NCBI RefSeq assembly: GCF_000176015.1
Contig: NZ_ACYY01000008.1
Location: 62,001-126,000, forward strand
Direction: 5' to 3'
Length of the DNA stretch: 64,000 bases
From: Rhodobacter ferrooxidans
GTDB taxonomy: Bacteria; Pseudomonadota; Alphaproteobacteria; Rhodobacterales; Rhodobacteraceae
Shown here: positions 23,367 to 32,105 of the stretch, one piece after another
Layout: every line of letters begins with the position of its first letter
Numbering within the stretch: position 1 is the first letter of the stretch
Program-made: the position numbers and the translations under genes
Notes under the pieces: generated by a model
The model's database searches: none
Seen by the model: the letters and a program-made list of their open reading frames with translations, nothing else
What the model was told of the DNA's origin: nothing

Positions 23367-24902
23367 ATGGCAGAGGACAAACCGGCGCGATCCGGGCGGG
23401 TGGCGCGGCAGACGCAGCGGGCGCAGAAGGGCCAGGGGCTGGGCCGCCCCTATATCCTGCGCAACATCCCGACCTACGACATCCTGTCGGAAGAAAACCT
23501 GGTCCGGATCGATGCCGCCGCCGACCGGATTCTGGCCGAAACCGGCATCGAGTTTCGCGACGACCCCACGGTGCTGGACCACTGGCGCCGCGCCGGGGCG
23601 GATGTGCAGGGCGTGCTGGTGAAATTCCCGCCCGGCCTGCTGCGCGAGGTGTTGCGCACGGCTCCGCCAGTGTTCACCCAGCACGCCCGCAATCCGGCCC
23701 ATTCGGTGCAGATCGGGGGTCGGTCGGTGGTGTTCGCGCCCGCCTATGGCAGCCCCTTCGTGATGGATATGGACCGCGGCCGCCGCTTCGGCACGCTGGA
23801 AGATTTCTGCAATTTCATCATGTTGGCGCAAAGCAGCCCGAATTTCCACCACTCGGGCGGAACCATCTGCGAGCCGACCGATATAGCGGTGAACAAACGC
23901 CATCTGGATATGGTTCAGGCCCATATCACCCTGTCCGACCGGCCCTTCATGGGGTCGGTGACCGCCGAGGATCGGGCCGAGGACAGCATCGACATGGCCC
24001 GGCTGGTGTTCGGCAGCGGCTTTGTGAACGATCATTGCGTTATTCTGGGCAATGTGAACGTCAATTCTCCCTTGGTCTGGGACGGCACCATGACCCGGTC
24101 CTTGCGTGCCTATGCACGGGCCAATCAGGCGGCCGTGATCGTGCCGTTCATCCTTGGCGGCGCCATGGGGCCGGTGACCAATGCGGGCGCCATTGCGCAA
24201 TCGCTGGCCGAGACCATGGCGGGTTGCGCGCTGACCCAGTTGGAACGCCCGGGTGCGCCGGTGATTTTCGGCAACTTCCTGTCCTCGATGAGCCTGCGCT
24301 CCGGTGCGCCGACCTTCGGGACGCCGGAACCCGCCATCGGCTCCATGGTGATCGGCCAGCTTTGCCGACGTCTGAACCTGCCGCTGCGCTGTTCGGGCAA
24401 CTTCACCACCTCGAAACTTCCCGATGCGCAGGCGATGACCGAAGGCACCATGTCGATGCTGGCCGCCATCCACTGCGGGGCCAATTTCATCCTGCATTCG
24501 GCGGGGTTTCTGGATGGGCTGCTGAGCATGAGCTACGAGAAATTCATGCTGGACGCCGATCTTTGCGGGGCGCTGCACAGCTATCTGGACGGGGTGAAGA
24601 TCGACGACGACCAGTTGGCGGTCGATGCCTTTGCCGAGGTCGGGCCGGGCAACCATTTCTTTGGCTGCAGCCATACCATGCAGCATTACGAGACGGCGTT
24701 CTGGGACAGCGATCTGTCCGACAACGAGCCATACGAGAAATGGCAGGCGGCGGGCGGGCTGGACGCGGCGACGCGGGCGAACAAGCTTTGGAAAAAGCGG
24801 CTGGCCGAGTTCGAAGCGCCCAGTTTGGACATCGCCATCCGCGACAGTCTGGATGATTTCGTGGCCCGCAAGAAGGCCGGTGTGCCGGATGCCTGGTATT
24901 AG
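23367..24902 (+). CDS. Trimethylamine methyltransferase (MttB) family protein, non-pyrrolysine type
   Basis: The 511-residue protein belongs to the MttB superfamily (PF06253), shown by YDILSEENLVRIDAAADRIL, GIEFRDDPTVLDHWRRAGA, the central GSVTAEDRAEDSIDMARLVFG, GAMGPVTNAGAIAQSLAE and the C-terminal EVGPGNHFFGCSHTM. Family members transfer a methyl group from a quaternary or tertiary amine to a corrinoid protein. The frame has no in-frame TAG, so it is not a pyrrolysine enzyme; non-pyrrolysine homologues act on glycine betaine and related compounds. No corrinoid protein or methyltransferase partner is adjacent. Substrate is unknown. ATG 23367 follows the site AGGGGGGGCAGGGC. Confidence 0.88.
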   Translation: MAEDKPARSGRVARQTQRAQKGQGLGRPYILRNIPTYDILSEENLVRIDAAADRILAETGIEFRDDPTVLDHWRRAGADVQGVLVKFPPGLLREVLRTAPPVFTQHARNPAHSVQIGGRSVVFAPAYGSPFVMDMDRGRRFGTLEDFCNFIMLAQSSPNFHHSGGTICEPTDIAVNKRHLDMVQAHITLSDRPFMGSVTAEDRAEDSIDMARLVFGSGFVNDHCVILGNVNVNSPLVWDGTMTRSLRAYARANQAAVIVPFILGGAMGPVTNAGAIAQSLAETMAGCALTQLERPGAPVIFGNFLSSMSLRSGAPTFGTPEPAIGSMVIGQLCRRLNLPLRCSGNFTTSKLPDAQAMTEGTMSMLAAIHCGANFILHSAGFLDGLLSMSYEKFMLDADLCGALHSYLDGVKIDDDQLAVDAFAEVGPGNHFFGCSHTMQHYETAFWDSDLSDNEPYEKWQAAGGLDAATRANKLWKKRLAEFEAPSLDIAIRDSLDDFVARKKAGVPDAWY

Positions 24903-24914
24903 GCCCGTCTGGTA

Positions 24915-25871
24915 TCAGGCTTGCGCCAGGAACACCGCGCAGCCGGTCAGGGCGGCGTAGTCGTCGGTGATCACCGAGACCGGGAAGTTCTGCATGAAAC
25001 CGGCGAAACGGCCCTTGTCGTGGAAGGCCTCGGCAAAGCCCATGGCGGTCAGATGCGGGGCGATGGCGCGGGACACCCCGCCGCACAGGTAGATGCCGCC
25101 GAACGGCAGGTGGATCAGCGCGAGGTTGCCGACCTGCATCCCCAGCATCCGCACGAACAACCGCGCAGCCGCCGTTTCCGGGCCATCCTCGGCAATCGCG
25201 CCCATGATCTCGGCAGCGGTCCTTGCACCCGGCAGGCCGGAGTCGGCGGTGACAAAGGCATACAACGCCTCCAGCCCGCGACCCGACATCACCTCTTCGG
25301 CGCCGGCAAAGCCATGTTCCGCCTCGACAAAATGCGCCAGCGCCAGATCGGCGTCATGGCGGATCGGCATGTTGACATGGCCACATTCCGACGCCGCCAC
25401 CAGCCGCCCCCACTTGGTTTCATGCACCGGGGCGGCGTTGAAGCCGGTGCCGACGCCGACCACCAGCTTGGCCGCATGGGCGGGTGCGGGATGGCCCGGT
25501 AGCACCGGCAGCAGGTTGTCGGCGGCGATATGGCCAAGGGCGTGGCCCTGCGCTTGCAGATCGTTCAGGATCGCCACGGTCGCGGCGCTGGTGGCGCGGG
25601 TCAACAGCGCGTCGTCGATGATCCAGTCAAGGTTGGTCATCGTCGCCACGCCGTCATGCACCGGCCCAGCCGCCGCCACACAGGCGCCGACACAGGCGGG
25701 CGCCCCGGCCTCGGCCAGATACTGCCGCAGGATCGGCTCCAGCCCCGGATAATCGGCGTTGTGAAAGCGGCGGATGCTGGCCTGCTGCACCTTCTTTCCC
25801 TGCGCCAGCGCCACGCGGGTGTTGGTGCCGCCGATATCGGCAACCAGCGACAGGGCGTGGGCGGTGGGCAT
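24915..25871 (-). CDS. glk: Glucokinase
   Basis: Glk phosphorylates free glucose with ATP. The 318 residues follow the bacterial Glk family (PF02685): LVADIGGTNTRVALAQG (phosphate 1), VAAAGPVHDGVATMTNLDW, ILNDLQAQGHALG, LVVGVGTGFNAAPVH, ASECGHVNMP, GAEEVMSGRGLEALY, and GGIYLCGGVSRAIAPHL. It lies 17 nt after the beta-glucosidase gene and is the last gene of lacI-bgl-glk on the minus strand, so it handles glucose released by the neighbouring glucosidases. It is convergent with the MttB-family gene (12 nt). Confidence 0.95.
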   Translation of the reverse strand: MPTAHALSLVADIGGTNTRVALAQGKKVQQASIRRFHNADYPGLEPILRQYLAEAGAPACVGACVAAAGPVHDGVATMTNLDWIIDDALLTRATSAATVAILNDLQAQGHALGHIAADNLLPVLPGHPAPAHAAKLVVGVGTGFNAAPVHETKWGRLVAASECGHVNMPIRHDADLALAHFVEAEHGFAGAEEVMSGRGLEALYAFVTADSGLPGARTAAEIMGAIAEDGPETAAARLFVRMLGMQVGNLALIHLPFGGIYLCGGVSRAIAPHLTAMGFAEAFHDKGRFAGFMQNFPVSVITDDYAALTGCAVFLAQA

Positions 25872-25888
25872 GGGCGGCTCCGTTCAGG

Positions 25889-27217
25889 TCAGCGGTTCCG
25901 GGAAAGGGCCCGGGCAAGTGCGAGATAGGACGCTTTCGGGGTGCGCTGCAAGCTTTCGAAATCGACATGCACCAGGCCGAAGCGTTTCTCGTAGCCCAGC
26001 GACCATTCGAAATTGTCCAGCAGCGACCACAGGAAATAGCCCTGCACCGGCACGCCCGCGGCAATCGCGCGCTGCACGGCGGCCAGATGCACCGCCACAT
26101 AGTCGATGCGGCCCTGATCATCCACCGCGCCACCTTCCAGCACATCGGGGTTGGCCATGCCGTTTTCGGTGACGTAAAGCGGCAGGCCCTTGGTGTATTC
26201 GGCATGGGTGCGGCGCAGGAAGAACTCCAGACCTTCGGGGTAAATCTCCCAGCCCATCTGGGTTTTCGGCAGCGGGCCTTCGACCTCGGTGTGCGACGGC
26301 CAGGGGCCAGCGGTGGGGCCGATCAGCTTGCGGGTATAGTAGTTGATGCCGACCCAATCGACCGGTGTGGCGATGGTCGCCATGTCGTCTTGCCAGGCGT
26401 CGGGCATATGCGGGCCAAGGCCTTCCAGCACATCGGCGGGATAGGTCTTGTGGAACATCCCCGACAGGAACCAGCGGTTGTAGTAGCCGTCGTACAGACT
26501 GGCCGCCTCCAGTGCCGCGTCCGAGGCATCGGCGGGGGCTGCGTATTCCATGTTGCAGACAGCGCCGAGGTTCTGCATCCCCAAGCTGCGCATCAACTGG
26601 GTGGATCGGCCATGCGCCAGCAGCACATGGTGCATGGCGCGGGCGGTGGCGCGGATGTCGCGCAGGCCGGGGGCGTGGTGGCCGAGGAAATGCGACAGCC
26701 AGGCCACGCACCACGGCTCGTTGATCGGGGCGGCCGACCACAGGCGGTCGCCAATGCGGCGCATCAACACTTCGGTGTAATCGGCGAACCAGCCCGCGAT
26801 GTCGCGGTTGCGCCAGCCGCCAAGGTCGGCCAGCGGCGAAGGCAGTTCCCAATGGTAAAGCGTGGCGGCAGGCTTCAACCCGCGTTCCAGCATGCCATCG
26901 ACCAACTTGTCGTAAAAATCCAGACCTTCGGGGTTCACCGCGCCGCGCCCCTCGGGCATCACCCGCGCCCAGGAGGTGGAAAAGCGGTAGGCGTCCAGAT
27001 TGGCGTCCTTGATCAGGTCAAGGTCAGCAGGCCAGCGGTGGTAATGGTCGCAGGCCAAAGCGCCGTTTTCCGCCCGCACCACATTGCCGGGGGTGGCGGC
27101 GAAATCGTCCCAATGCGTGCGCCCGGCGCCGCCAAAGCCATGCCCCTCGATCTGGTAGGCCGAGGTGGCGGCGCCGAACAGGAAGCCTTCGGGAAATGAC
27201 GCGCGGGGCGGAAGCAT
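25889..27217 (-). CDS. GH1 family beta-glucosidase
   Basis: The 442-residue protein is a GH1 (beta/alpha)8 glycosidase that cleaves beta-linked glucose or related sugars. It begins FPEGFLFGAATSAYQIEG, has the acid/base Glu167 in INEPWC and the nucleophile Glu351 in YVTENGMA, and ends with GYFLWSLLDNFEWSLGYEKRFGLV, where Trp and Glu shape the sugar site. No signal peptide is visible, so the enzyme is cytoplasmic. It lies 23 nt after the lacI gene, in the same operon, while the divergent operon handles alpha-glucosides. Confidence 0.94.
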   Translation of the reverse strand: MLPPRASFPEGFLFGAATSAYQIEGHGFGGAGRTHWDDFAATPGNVVRAENGALACDHYHRWPADLDLIKDANLDAYRFSTSWARVMPEGRGAVNPEGLDFYDKLVDGMLERGLKPAATLYHWELPSPLADLGGWRNRDIAGWFADYTEVLMRRIGDRLWSAAPINEPWCVAWLSHFLGHHAPGLRDIRATARAMHHVLLAHGRSTQLMRSLGMQNLGAVCNMEYAAPADASDAALEAASLYDGYYNRWFLSGMFHKTYPADVLEGLGPHMPDAWQDDMATIATPVDWVGINYYTRKLIGPTAGPWPSHTEVEGPLPKTQMGWEIYPEGLEFFLRRTHAEYTKGLPLYVTENGMANPDVLEGGAVDDQGRIDYVAVHLAAVQRAIAAGVPVQGYFLWSLLDNFEWSLGYEKRFGLVHVDFESLQRTPKASYLALARALSRNR

Positions 27218-27240
27218 GCGGTGTCCGATCTTGAAAGGGG

Positions 27241-28269
27241 TCAGGCTTGCGGTGCCGGGCCGGTGGATTGGCCGATGATCAGTTCGGCCTCCAGCAGCCG
27301 CTGTTGCGGGGCCGATGCCGGGTCGGCGATGATGTCCAGCAGCATCTGCGCCGCCAGCCGCCCGGCCTCGCGCACCGAGGAGCGGGTGGCGGTGTAGATC
27401 GGCACCGCCTCGCCGTTGCGCAGATAGCTCAGCTCGTCGTCATGGATGATCACCGACACGTCGCGGCCAAGGGTCAGCCCGCGGTCCTGAATGGCGCGGC
27501 GGGCACCGATGGCGGAAATCATCGACGACACCAGCAGCGCGGTGGGCGGGGCTGCCAGCCCCAGCATCCGGCTGGCGGCGCGGTAGCCTGCGGTTTCGGT
27601 CATCTCGTCCGACGCCATCAGCGCCGGGTCCGGGGTCAGCCCGCGCGCCGCCAGCGCCTGTTCAAAACCGCTGCGGCGGCGGAAGGCGAAATCCATGAAT
27701 TCAAGGCCGTTGATCAGGCCGATGCGGCGGTGCCCCAGATCGAGCAGAAACTCGGTGGCGCGCAGGAACGCCCGGCGGTTGTTCACATCGACCCAGGAAT
27801 AGGGCAGCGTCGCCTCGGTCACCCTTCCATGCACCACGAAGGGAAAGCCGATCTCGGTCAGCAGCGCCAGTCGCGCATCCTGCAGGCGCGGCGCGTGCAG
27901 GATGATGCCATCGACGGTGCCGCGGGCCTTCAACTCGCGATAGACGCGCTCTTCGTCCATGTCGGGCACCACCGTCAGCACCATGTCATAGCCCGACCGG
28001 GAATAGGTCTCGCCAGCCCCGGCGATGAAGTCGGCAAACACCGGGTTGACGATCTCGTGCCGCGCCGCAATCGGGATCACATGGCCGATGGCCATTGCCT
28101 TGCCGGTGGCCAGCCGGATCGCCCGGCTGTTGGGCGCATAGTTGTAGCGCCGCGCCGCCGCCGCCACCCGCGCCCGGGTTTCCTCGTTGACTTCCGGATA
28201 GCCGTTCAGCGCCCGGCTGACGGTCGTGGGCGACAGATCGAGTTTGCGGGCAAGCTCTTTGAGGTTCAT
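27241..28269 (-). CDS. LacI-family repressor, AglR-like
   Basis: The 342-residue protein begins with the LacI helix-turn-helix MNLKELARKLDLSPTTVSRAL and hinge region, then a periplasmic-binding-protein-like sensor domain. ATG 28269 is the natural start directly before the DNA-binding domain. It heads the lacI-bgl-glk operon and is divergent from aglEFGAK, the position of AglR in rhizobial agl clusters. It probably represses both directions and is released by a glucoside. Candidate operators lie in the spacer at 28405-28421, 28468-28479 and, overlapping its own leader, at 28281-28292. Confidence 0.9.
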   Translation of the reverse strand: MNLKELARKLDLSPTTVSRALNGYPEVNEETRARVAAAARRYNYAPNSRAIRLATGKAMAIGHVIPIAARHEIVNPVFADFIAGAGETYSRSGYDMVLTVVPDMDEERVYRELKARGTVDGIILHAPRLQDARLALLTEIGFPFVVHGRVTEATLPYSWVDVNNRRAFLRATEFLLDLGHRRIGLINGLEFMDFAFRRRSGFEQALAARGLTPDPALMASDEMTETAGYRAASRMLGLAAPPTALLVSSMISAIGARRAIQDRGLTLGRDVSVIIHDDELSYLRNGEAVPIYTATRSSVREAGRLAAQMLLDIIADPASAPQQRLLEAELIIGQSTGPAPQA

Positions 28270-28404
28270 CGCCGTCCAGCCAAAGCGTTTCGAATCCGCT
28301 GTTACACTAGCGGCGGCTGGGCACCCGGTCAAAGGTAAAGCGCATTTTGCCGCAGGCCGGAATTGCCATGCTGCAATCGCAAAACAAGGCGTTAGATTGC
28401 CGTA

Positions 28405-28421
28405 GCGCAACTTTGTTGCGC
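28405..28421. promoter_or_regulatory. Perfect palindrome in the lacI-aglE spacer
   Basis: GCGCAACTTTGTTGCGC has 7 bp perfect arms around TTT. It lies just upstream of the -35 element of the presumed aglE promoter (TTGACT, 28431). Such a site could bind an activator or a second regulator dimer. Confidence 0.55.
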
Positions 28422-28430
28422 AGGTTTAAG

Positions 28431-28458
28431 TTGACTTGAGGCAGCGGCGGCGCATATC
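28431..28458 (+). promoter_or_regulatory. Candidate promoter of the aglEFGAK operon
   Basis: TTGACT (28431-28436) and CATATC (28453-28458) are 16 nt apart, placing a start of transcription near 28465, about 80 nt before aglE. Confidence 0.5.
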
Positions 28459-28467
28459 TGTTTTGTC

Positions 28468-28479
28468 CAAAGCGGTTTG
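28468..28479. promoter_or_regulatory. Candidate LacI-type operator at the aglE transcription start
   Basis: CAAAGCGGTTTG is symmetric in 10 of 12 bases about a central CG, the form of LacI-family operators. It lies directly after the presumed -10, where a repressor would block initiation. A related half CAAAGCG occurs at 28281-28292 just upstream of the lacI start. Confidence 0.5.
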
Positions 28480-28544
28480 AAAATGATTCTTCCCGCTTGG
28501 TGAACTCGCGGCCCTTGCAGGGGCGCGTTATCGGGAGGACGACA

Positions 28545-29897
28545 ATGAAATCCAGACTTTTCGCGGGGGTTGCCCTGTTTGCCCTGCTTTCCGGGGCGGC
28601 GGTTGCGCAAGACCTGAAATTCGCGCCGGGCGAGGATGCCCGCTTTCACTGGGCTGATTTCGAGGCGCTGAAGGCGACCGACCTGAAGGGCCAGAAACTG
28701 AAGATCGACGGCCCCTGGGGCGGCGTTGACAAGGAGCTGTTCAACTCGGTGATCGCCTACTTTGTCGCCGCCACCGGTGCCGATGTGCAGTACACCGGCG
28801 GTGACGGTTTCGAGCAGCGGGTGATGATCGACGTCGAGGCGGGCTCGCCTCCGGGCATCGCCGTGGTGCCGCAGCCGGGGCTGGCCGCCGATCTGGCCAA
28901 GCGTGGCAAGCTGGCACCGCTGCCGGCCGAGACCGCCGCCTGGATCAAGGACAACTATGCCGCGGGGCAATCCTGGGTTGATCTCGCGACCTATCCGGGC
29001 GCCGATGGCACCCCGGCGCTGTATGGCATGTTCTACAAGGTCGATGTGAAGTCGCTGGTCTGGTATTCGCCGGAAAACTTTGCCGACGCCGGCTACGAAG
29101 TGCCGACGACGATGGAGGATCTGAAGGCGCTGACCGAGAAGATCGTGGCCGATGGCGGCACGCCCTGGTGCATCGGGCTGGGTTCGGGCCCGGCGACCGG
29201 CTGGCCCGCGACCGACTGGGTCGAGGACATGATGCTGCGCAACAACACCCCGGCCGACTATGACGCCTGGGTGTCGAACGCGCTGAAGTTCGACGACCCG
29301 AAGGTTGTCACCGCGATCGAGGATTTCGGCTGGTTCGCCCGCAATGACGCCTTCGTGCAGGGTGGCGCTGCGGCGGTGGGCTCGACCGACTTCCGCGACA
29401 GCCCGAAGGGTCTGTTTGCCTCGCCGCCCGGCTGCTACATGCACCGGCAGGCCAGCTTCATCCCGTCGTTCTTCCCCGAAGGCACCGTGGTTGGGCAGGA
29501 TGCCGATTTCTTCTATTTCCCGGCCTATGCCGAGAAGGATCTGGGCAAGCCGGTTCTGGGCGCGGGCACGCTGTTTGTGGTGACCCAAGACAGCCCGGTG
29601 GCGCAGGCCTTCATGAAGTTCCTGCAAACCCCGCTGGCGCATGAAATCTGGATGGCGCAGACCGGCTTCCTGACGCCGCACAAAGGCGTCAACGCCGAGG
29701 TTTACGGCGACCCGACGCTGCGCAAGATGGGCGACATCCTGCTGCAGGCCGACACTTTCCGCTTTGACGGATCCGACCTGATGCCGGGTGCAGTGGGTGC
29801 GGGCGTGTTCTGGACCGGCATGGTCGATTACACCAACGGCAAGGACGCGGCCACGGTGGCGGCGGATATCCAGAAGACCTGGGACACTTTGAAATAA
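28545..29897 (+). CDS. aglE: Alpha-glucoside ABC transporter, periplasmic binding protein AglE
   Basis: The 450-residue extracellular solute-binding protein begins with a signal peptide (MKSRLFAGVALFALLSGAAV, cleavage after VAQ or AVA near residue 20). The mature part shows the AglE-type features LKIDGPWGGVDKELFNSVIAYF, GSPPGIAVVPQPG, GMFYKVDVKSLVWYSP and PATDWVEDMMLRN. It would capture maltose, trehalose, sucrose or similar alpha-glucosides in the periplasm. ATG 28545 follows GGGAGG (28533-28538). It is the first gene of aglEFGAK; a hairpin follows it before aglF. Confidence 0.93.
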   Translation: MKSRLFAGVALFALLSGAAVAQDLKFAPGEDARFHWADFEALKATDLKGQKLKIDGPWGGVDKELFNSVIAYFVAATGADVQYTGGDGFEQRVMIDVEAGSPPGIAVVPQPGLAADLAKRGKLAPLPAETAAWIKDNYAAGQSWVDLATYPGADGTPALYGMFYKVDVKSLVWYSPENFADAGYEVPTTMEDLKALTEKIVADGGTPWCIGLGSGPATGWPATDWVEDMMLRNNTPADYDAWVSNALKFDDPKVVTAIEDFGWFARNDAFVQGGAAAVGSTDFRDSPKGLFASPPGCYMHRQASFIPSFFPEGTVVGQDADFFYFPAYAEKDLGKPVLGAGTLFVVTQDSPVAQAFMKFLQTPLAHEIWMAQTGFLTPHKGVNAEVYGDPTLRKMGDILLQADTFRFDGSDLMPGAVGAGVFWTGMVDYTNGKDAATVAADIQKTWDTLK

Positions 29898-29921
29898 CCA
29901 GTGCATGATGACAAGTAAGGG

Positions 29922-29943
29922 CCTGTCCGCGCAAGCGGGCAGG
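29922..29943 (+). other. Stem-loop between aglE and aglF
   Basis: A 9 bp stem (29922-29930 with 29935-29943, one G-U pair) is closed by the GNRA-type loop GCAA. Such intercistronic hairpins after binding-protein genes often protect the upstream mRNA and lower permease expression. Confidence 0.6.
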
Positions 29944-29984
29944 TTTCCCCTGCGGGAGGGCAGGGCCAGGCAAGGGGGGATGCG

Positions 29985-30977
29985 GTGCAACAATTGCTTC
30001 TGGCTTCGGCCACGATCGTGGTGGGGGTGTTCGGCTGCGTCGGCTATTTCTTCGCGTCGAACCTGATCCTGGACAGTATTTTTCCGGCTCGTGGGCCCAA
30101 TGCCGGGCGCAACATCCTGCGGGCGGGGGCGGTGCGGCCCTGGTTGTTCCTGTTCCCGGCCATCGCGCTGTTGACGGTTTATCTGGTCTATCCGGTCTTC
30201 GTGTCGATCCTGTTGTCGTTCAAGGACGGCACCGGCGACAATTTCGTGGGCCTGGACAACTACACCTGGCTGTTGTCCGACGACAAATTCCGCGAGTCGG
30301 TGGTGAACAACCTGCTGTGGCTGGTGGTGGTGCCTGCGGCCTCGACCTTCTTCGGGCTGATCGCGGCGGCGCTGACCGACCGGATCAAATGGGGCAATTT
30401 CGCCAAGTCGATGATCTTCATGCCGATGGCGATCTCGTTCATTGGCGCCTCGGTCATCTGGAAATTCATCTATGATTACCGGGGCGAGGGTCAATCCGAG
30501 ATCGGCCTGTTGAATGCGCTGGTCGAGATGTTCGGCGGCACGGCGCAGATCTGGCTGACCATCCCGTTCTGGAACAACTTCCTCTTGATGGTGGTGCTGA
30601 TCTGGATCCAGACCGGCTTTGCCATGGTGATCCTGTCGGCGGCGCTGCGCGGCATTCCCGAGGAAACCATCGAGGCGGCGATCCTCGACGGTGCCTCGCC
30701 GTTCCAGATATTTCTCAAGATCAAGGTGCCGCAGATCTGGGGCACCATCGCCGTGGTCTGGACCACCATCACCATCACCGTGCTGAAAGTGTTCGACATC
30801 GTCTACGCCATGACCAACGGCCAATGGGGCACCCAGGTGCTGGGCAGCATGATGTATGACTGGATGTTCCGCGCCAACGACACCGGGCGCGGCTCGGCGA
30901 TTGCGCTGGTGATCATGCTGATGGTGACGCCGATCATGATCTGGAACATCCGAACCACCCGGCGGGAGATGCGTTGA
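29985..30977 (+). CDS. aglF: Alpha-glucoside ABC transporter permease AglF
   Basis: The 330-residue MalF-type inner-membrane permease has an N-terminal helix (LLLASATIVVGVFGCVGYFF), then six more: WLFLFPAIALLTVYLVYPVF and others. The ATPase-contact EAA loop is ETIEAAILDGASPFQIFLKIKVPQIWG. GTG 29985 has AAGGGGGGA upstream. The stop overlaps the aglG start (TGATG region at 30974). It forms the channel with AglG. Confidence 0.93.
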   Translation: MQQLLLASATIVVGVFGCVGYFFASNLILDSIFPARGPNAGRNILRAGAVRPWLFLFPAIALLTVYLVYPVFVSILLSFKDGTGDNFVGLDNYTWLLSDDKFRESVVNNLLWLVVVPAASTFFGLIAAALTDRIKWGNFAKSMIFMPMAISFIGASVIWKFIYDYRGEGQSEIGLLNALVEMFGGTAQIWLTIPFWNNFLLMVVLIWIQTGFAMVILSAALRGIPEETIEAAILDGASPFQIFLKIKVPQIWGTIAVVWTTITITVLKVFDIVYAMTNGQWGTQVLGSMMYDWMFRANDTGRGSAIALVIMLMVTPIMIWNIRTTRREMR

Positions 30978-32105
30978 TGGAAAACATCGTCGGGACCAAG
31001 TCGAGCCTGGTGTGGGTGGTCAATATCGCGGCGGCGCTGATGGTGCTGCTCTGGACCATTCCGACCATCGGGTTGCTGGTATCGTCGTTCCGCGACCGCG
31101 ACCAGATCACCGGGTCGGGCTGGTGGCAGGCGGTGTTTCCGTCCGAACAGCGCATCGTCTATCGCGCCGGGGCGCTGGACAGCCAGAAGCAGTTGGCGCA
31201 GGGCTGGGTGATCGAAGGGTCGGTATTCGAGGGTGGCAAGGGGCAGGTCAAGGCCTTCGGTGTCACCTCGCGCGCGCCCGAGGCCTTCGCGCCGGGGACG
31301 GTTGCCGACCTGGGCGATGGCGTCACCGCGACCGTGGCCGCCGATGGCCAGTATCAGCTCGTGGCGCAGGCGAAATTTGAGGGCCGCAGCCCGCGGCTGT
31401 TCGTGACCTCGATAACACCGGCCAAGGCGACGCTGGCCAACTATGACCGGGTGCTGTTTTCCGAAGGCATCGGCCGGGCCTTCATGAACACCGCCACGGT
31501 GACGATCCCGGCCACCATCATCCCGATCCTGATCGCCGCCTTCGCCGCCTATGCCCTGGCCTGGATGGAGTTTCCCGGCCGGGCCCTGATGGTGGCGGCG
31601 GTGGTGGGCCTCTTGGTGGTGCCGCTGCAACTGTCGCTGATGCCGCTGCTGCGCCTGCACAACTCGCTGGGGATCGGCAAGGAATACATCGGCATCTGGC
31701 TGGCGCATTCCGGTTTCGGCCTGCCATTGGCGATTTACCTGTTGCGCAACTACATGGCCGGATTGCCACGCGAGATCATCGAAAGTGCGCGGGTCGATGG
31801 CGCCACGGATTTCCAGATTTTCCTCAAGATCATCCTGCCGCTGTCCTTCCCGGCGCTGGCCAGCTTTGCGATCTTCCAGTTCCTCTGGACCTGGAACGAC
31901 TTTCTGGTGGCCTCGGTGTTCCTTGGCAATGACAACGACAAGCTGGTGATGACCAGCGCGCTGCGGGGCCTGATGGGCTCGCGCGGGGGGGATTGGGAGA
32001 TTTTTGGCCTCCTCGGCCTTCGTGTCGATCTTCGTGCCGCTGGTGGTGTTCTTTGCCATGCAGAAATACCTGGTGCGCGGCTTGCTGGCGGGGTCGGTGA
32101 AGTGA
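30974..32105 (+). CDS. aglG: Alpha-glucoside ABC transporter permease AglG, interrupted by a one-base frameshift
   Basis: MalG-type permease with an extra periplasmic domain (about residues 40-150) after the first helix and the EAA loop EIIESARVDGATDFQIFLKIILPLSFP. The frame is intact to residue 343 (SRGGDWEI). The run of five T at 32001-32005 then shifts the frame. With four T the frame would read LASSAFVSIFVPLVVFFAMQ and on to GSVK, the expected last helix and end, with a stop at 32103-32105 overlapping the aglA start (TGATG), 376 residues. As given, the frame instead runs on into aglA without a stop, and the last membrane helix is lost. Either a homopolymer sequencing error or a real mutation. 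Confidence 0.88.

Noticed and set aside
23367-24902. Pyrrolysine-containing trimethylamine methyltransferase
   Set aside because: There is no in-frame TAG, and no pyl genes are present.
28392-30824. 810-codon antisense frame over aglE-aglF
   Set aside because: Shadow of real genes, with His/Arg/Gln-rich composition and no recognisable domain.
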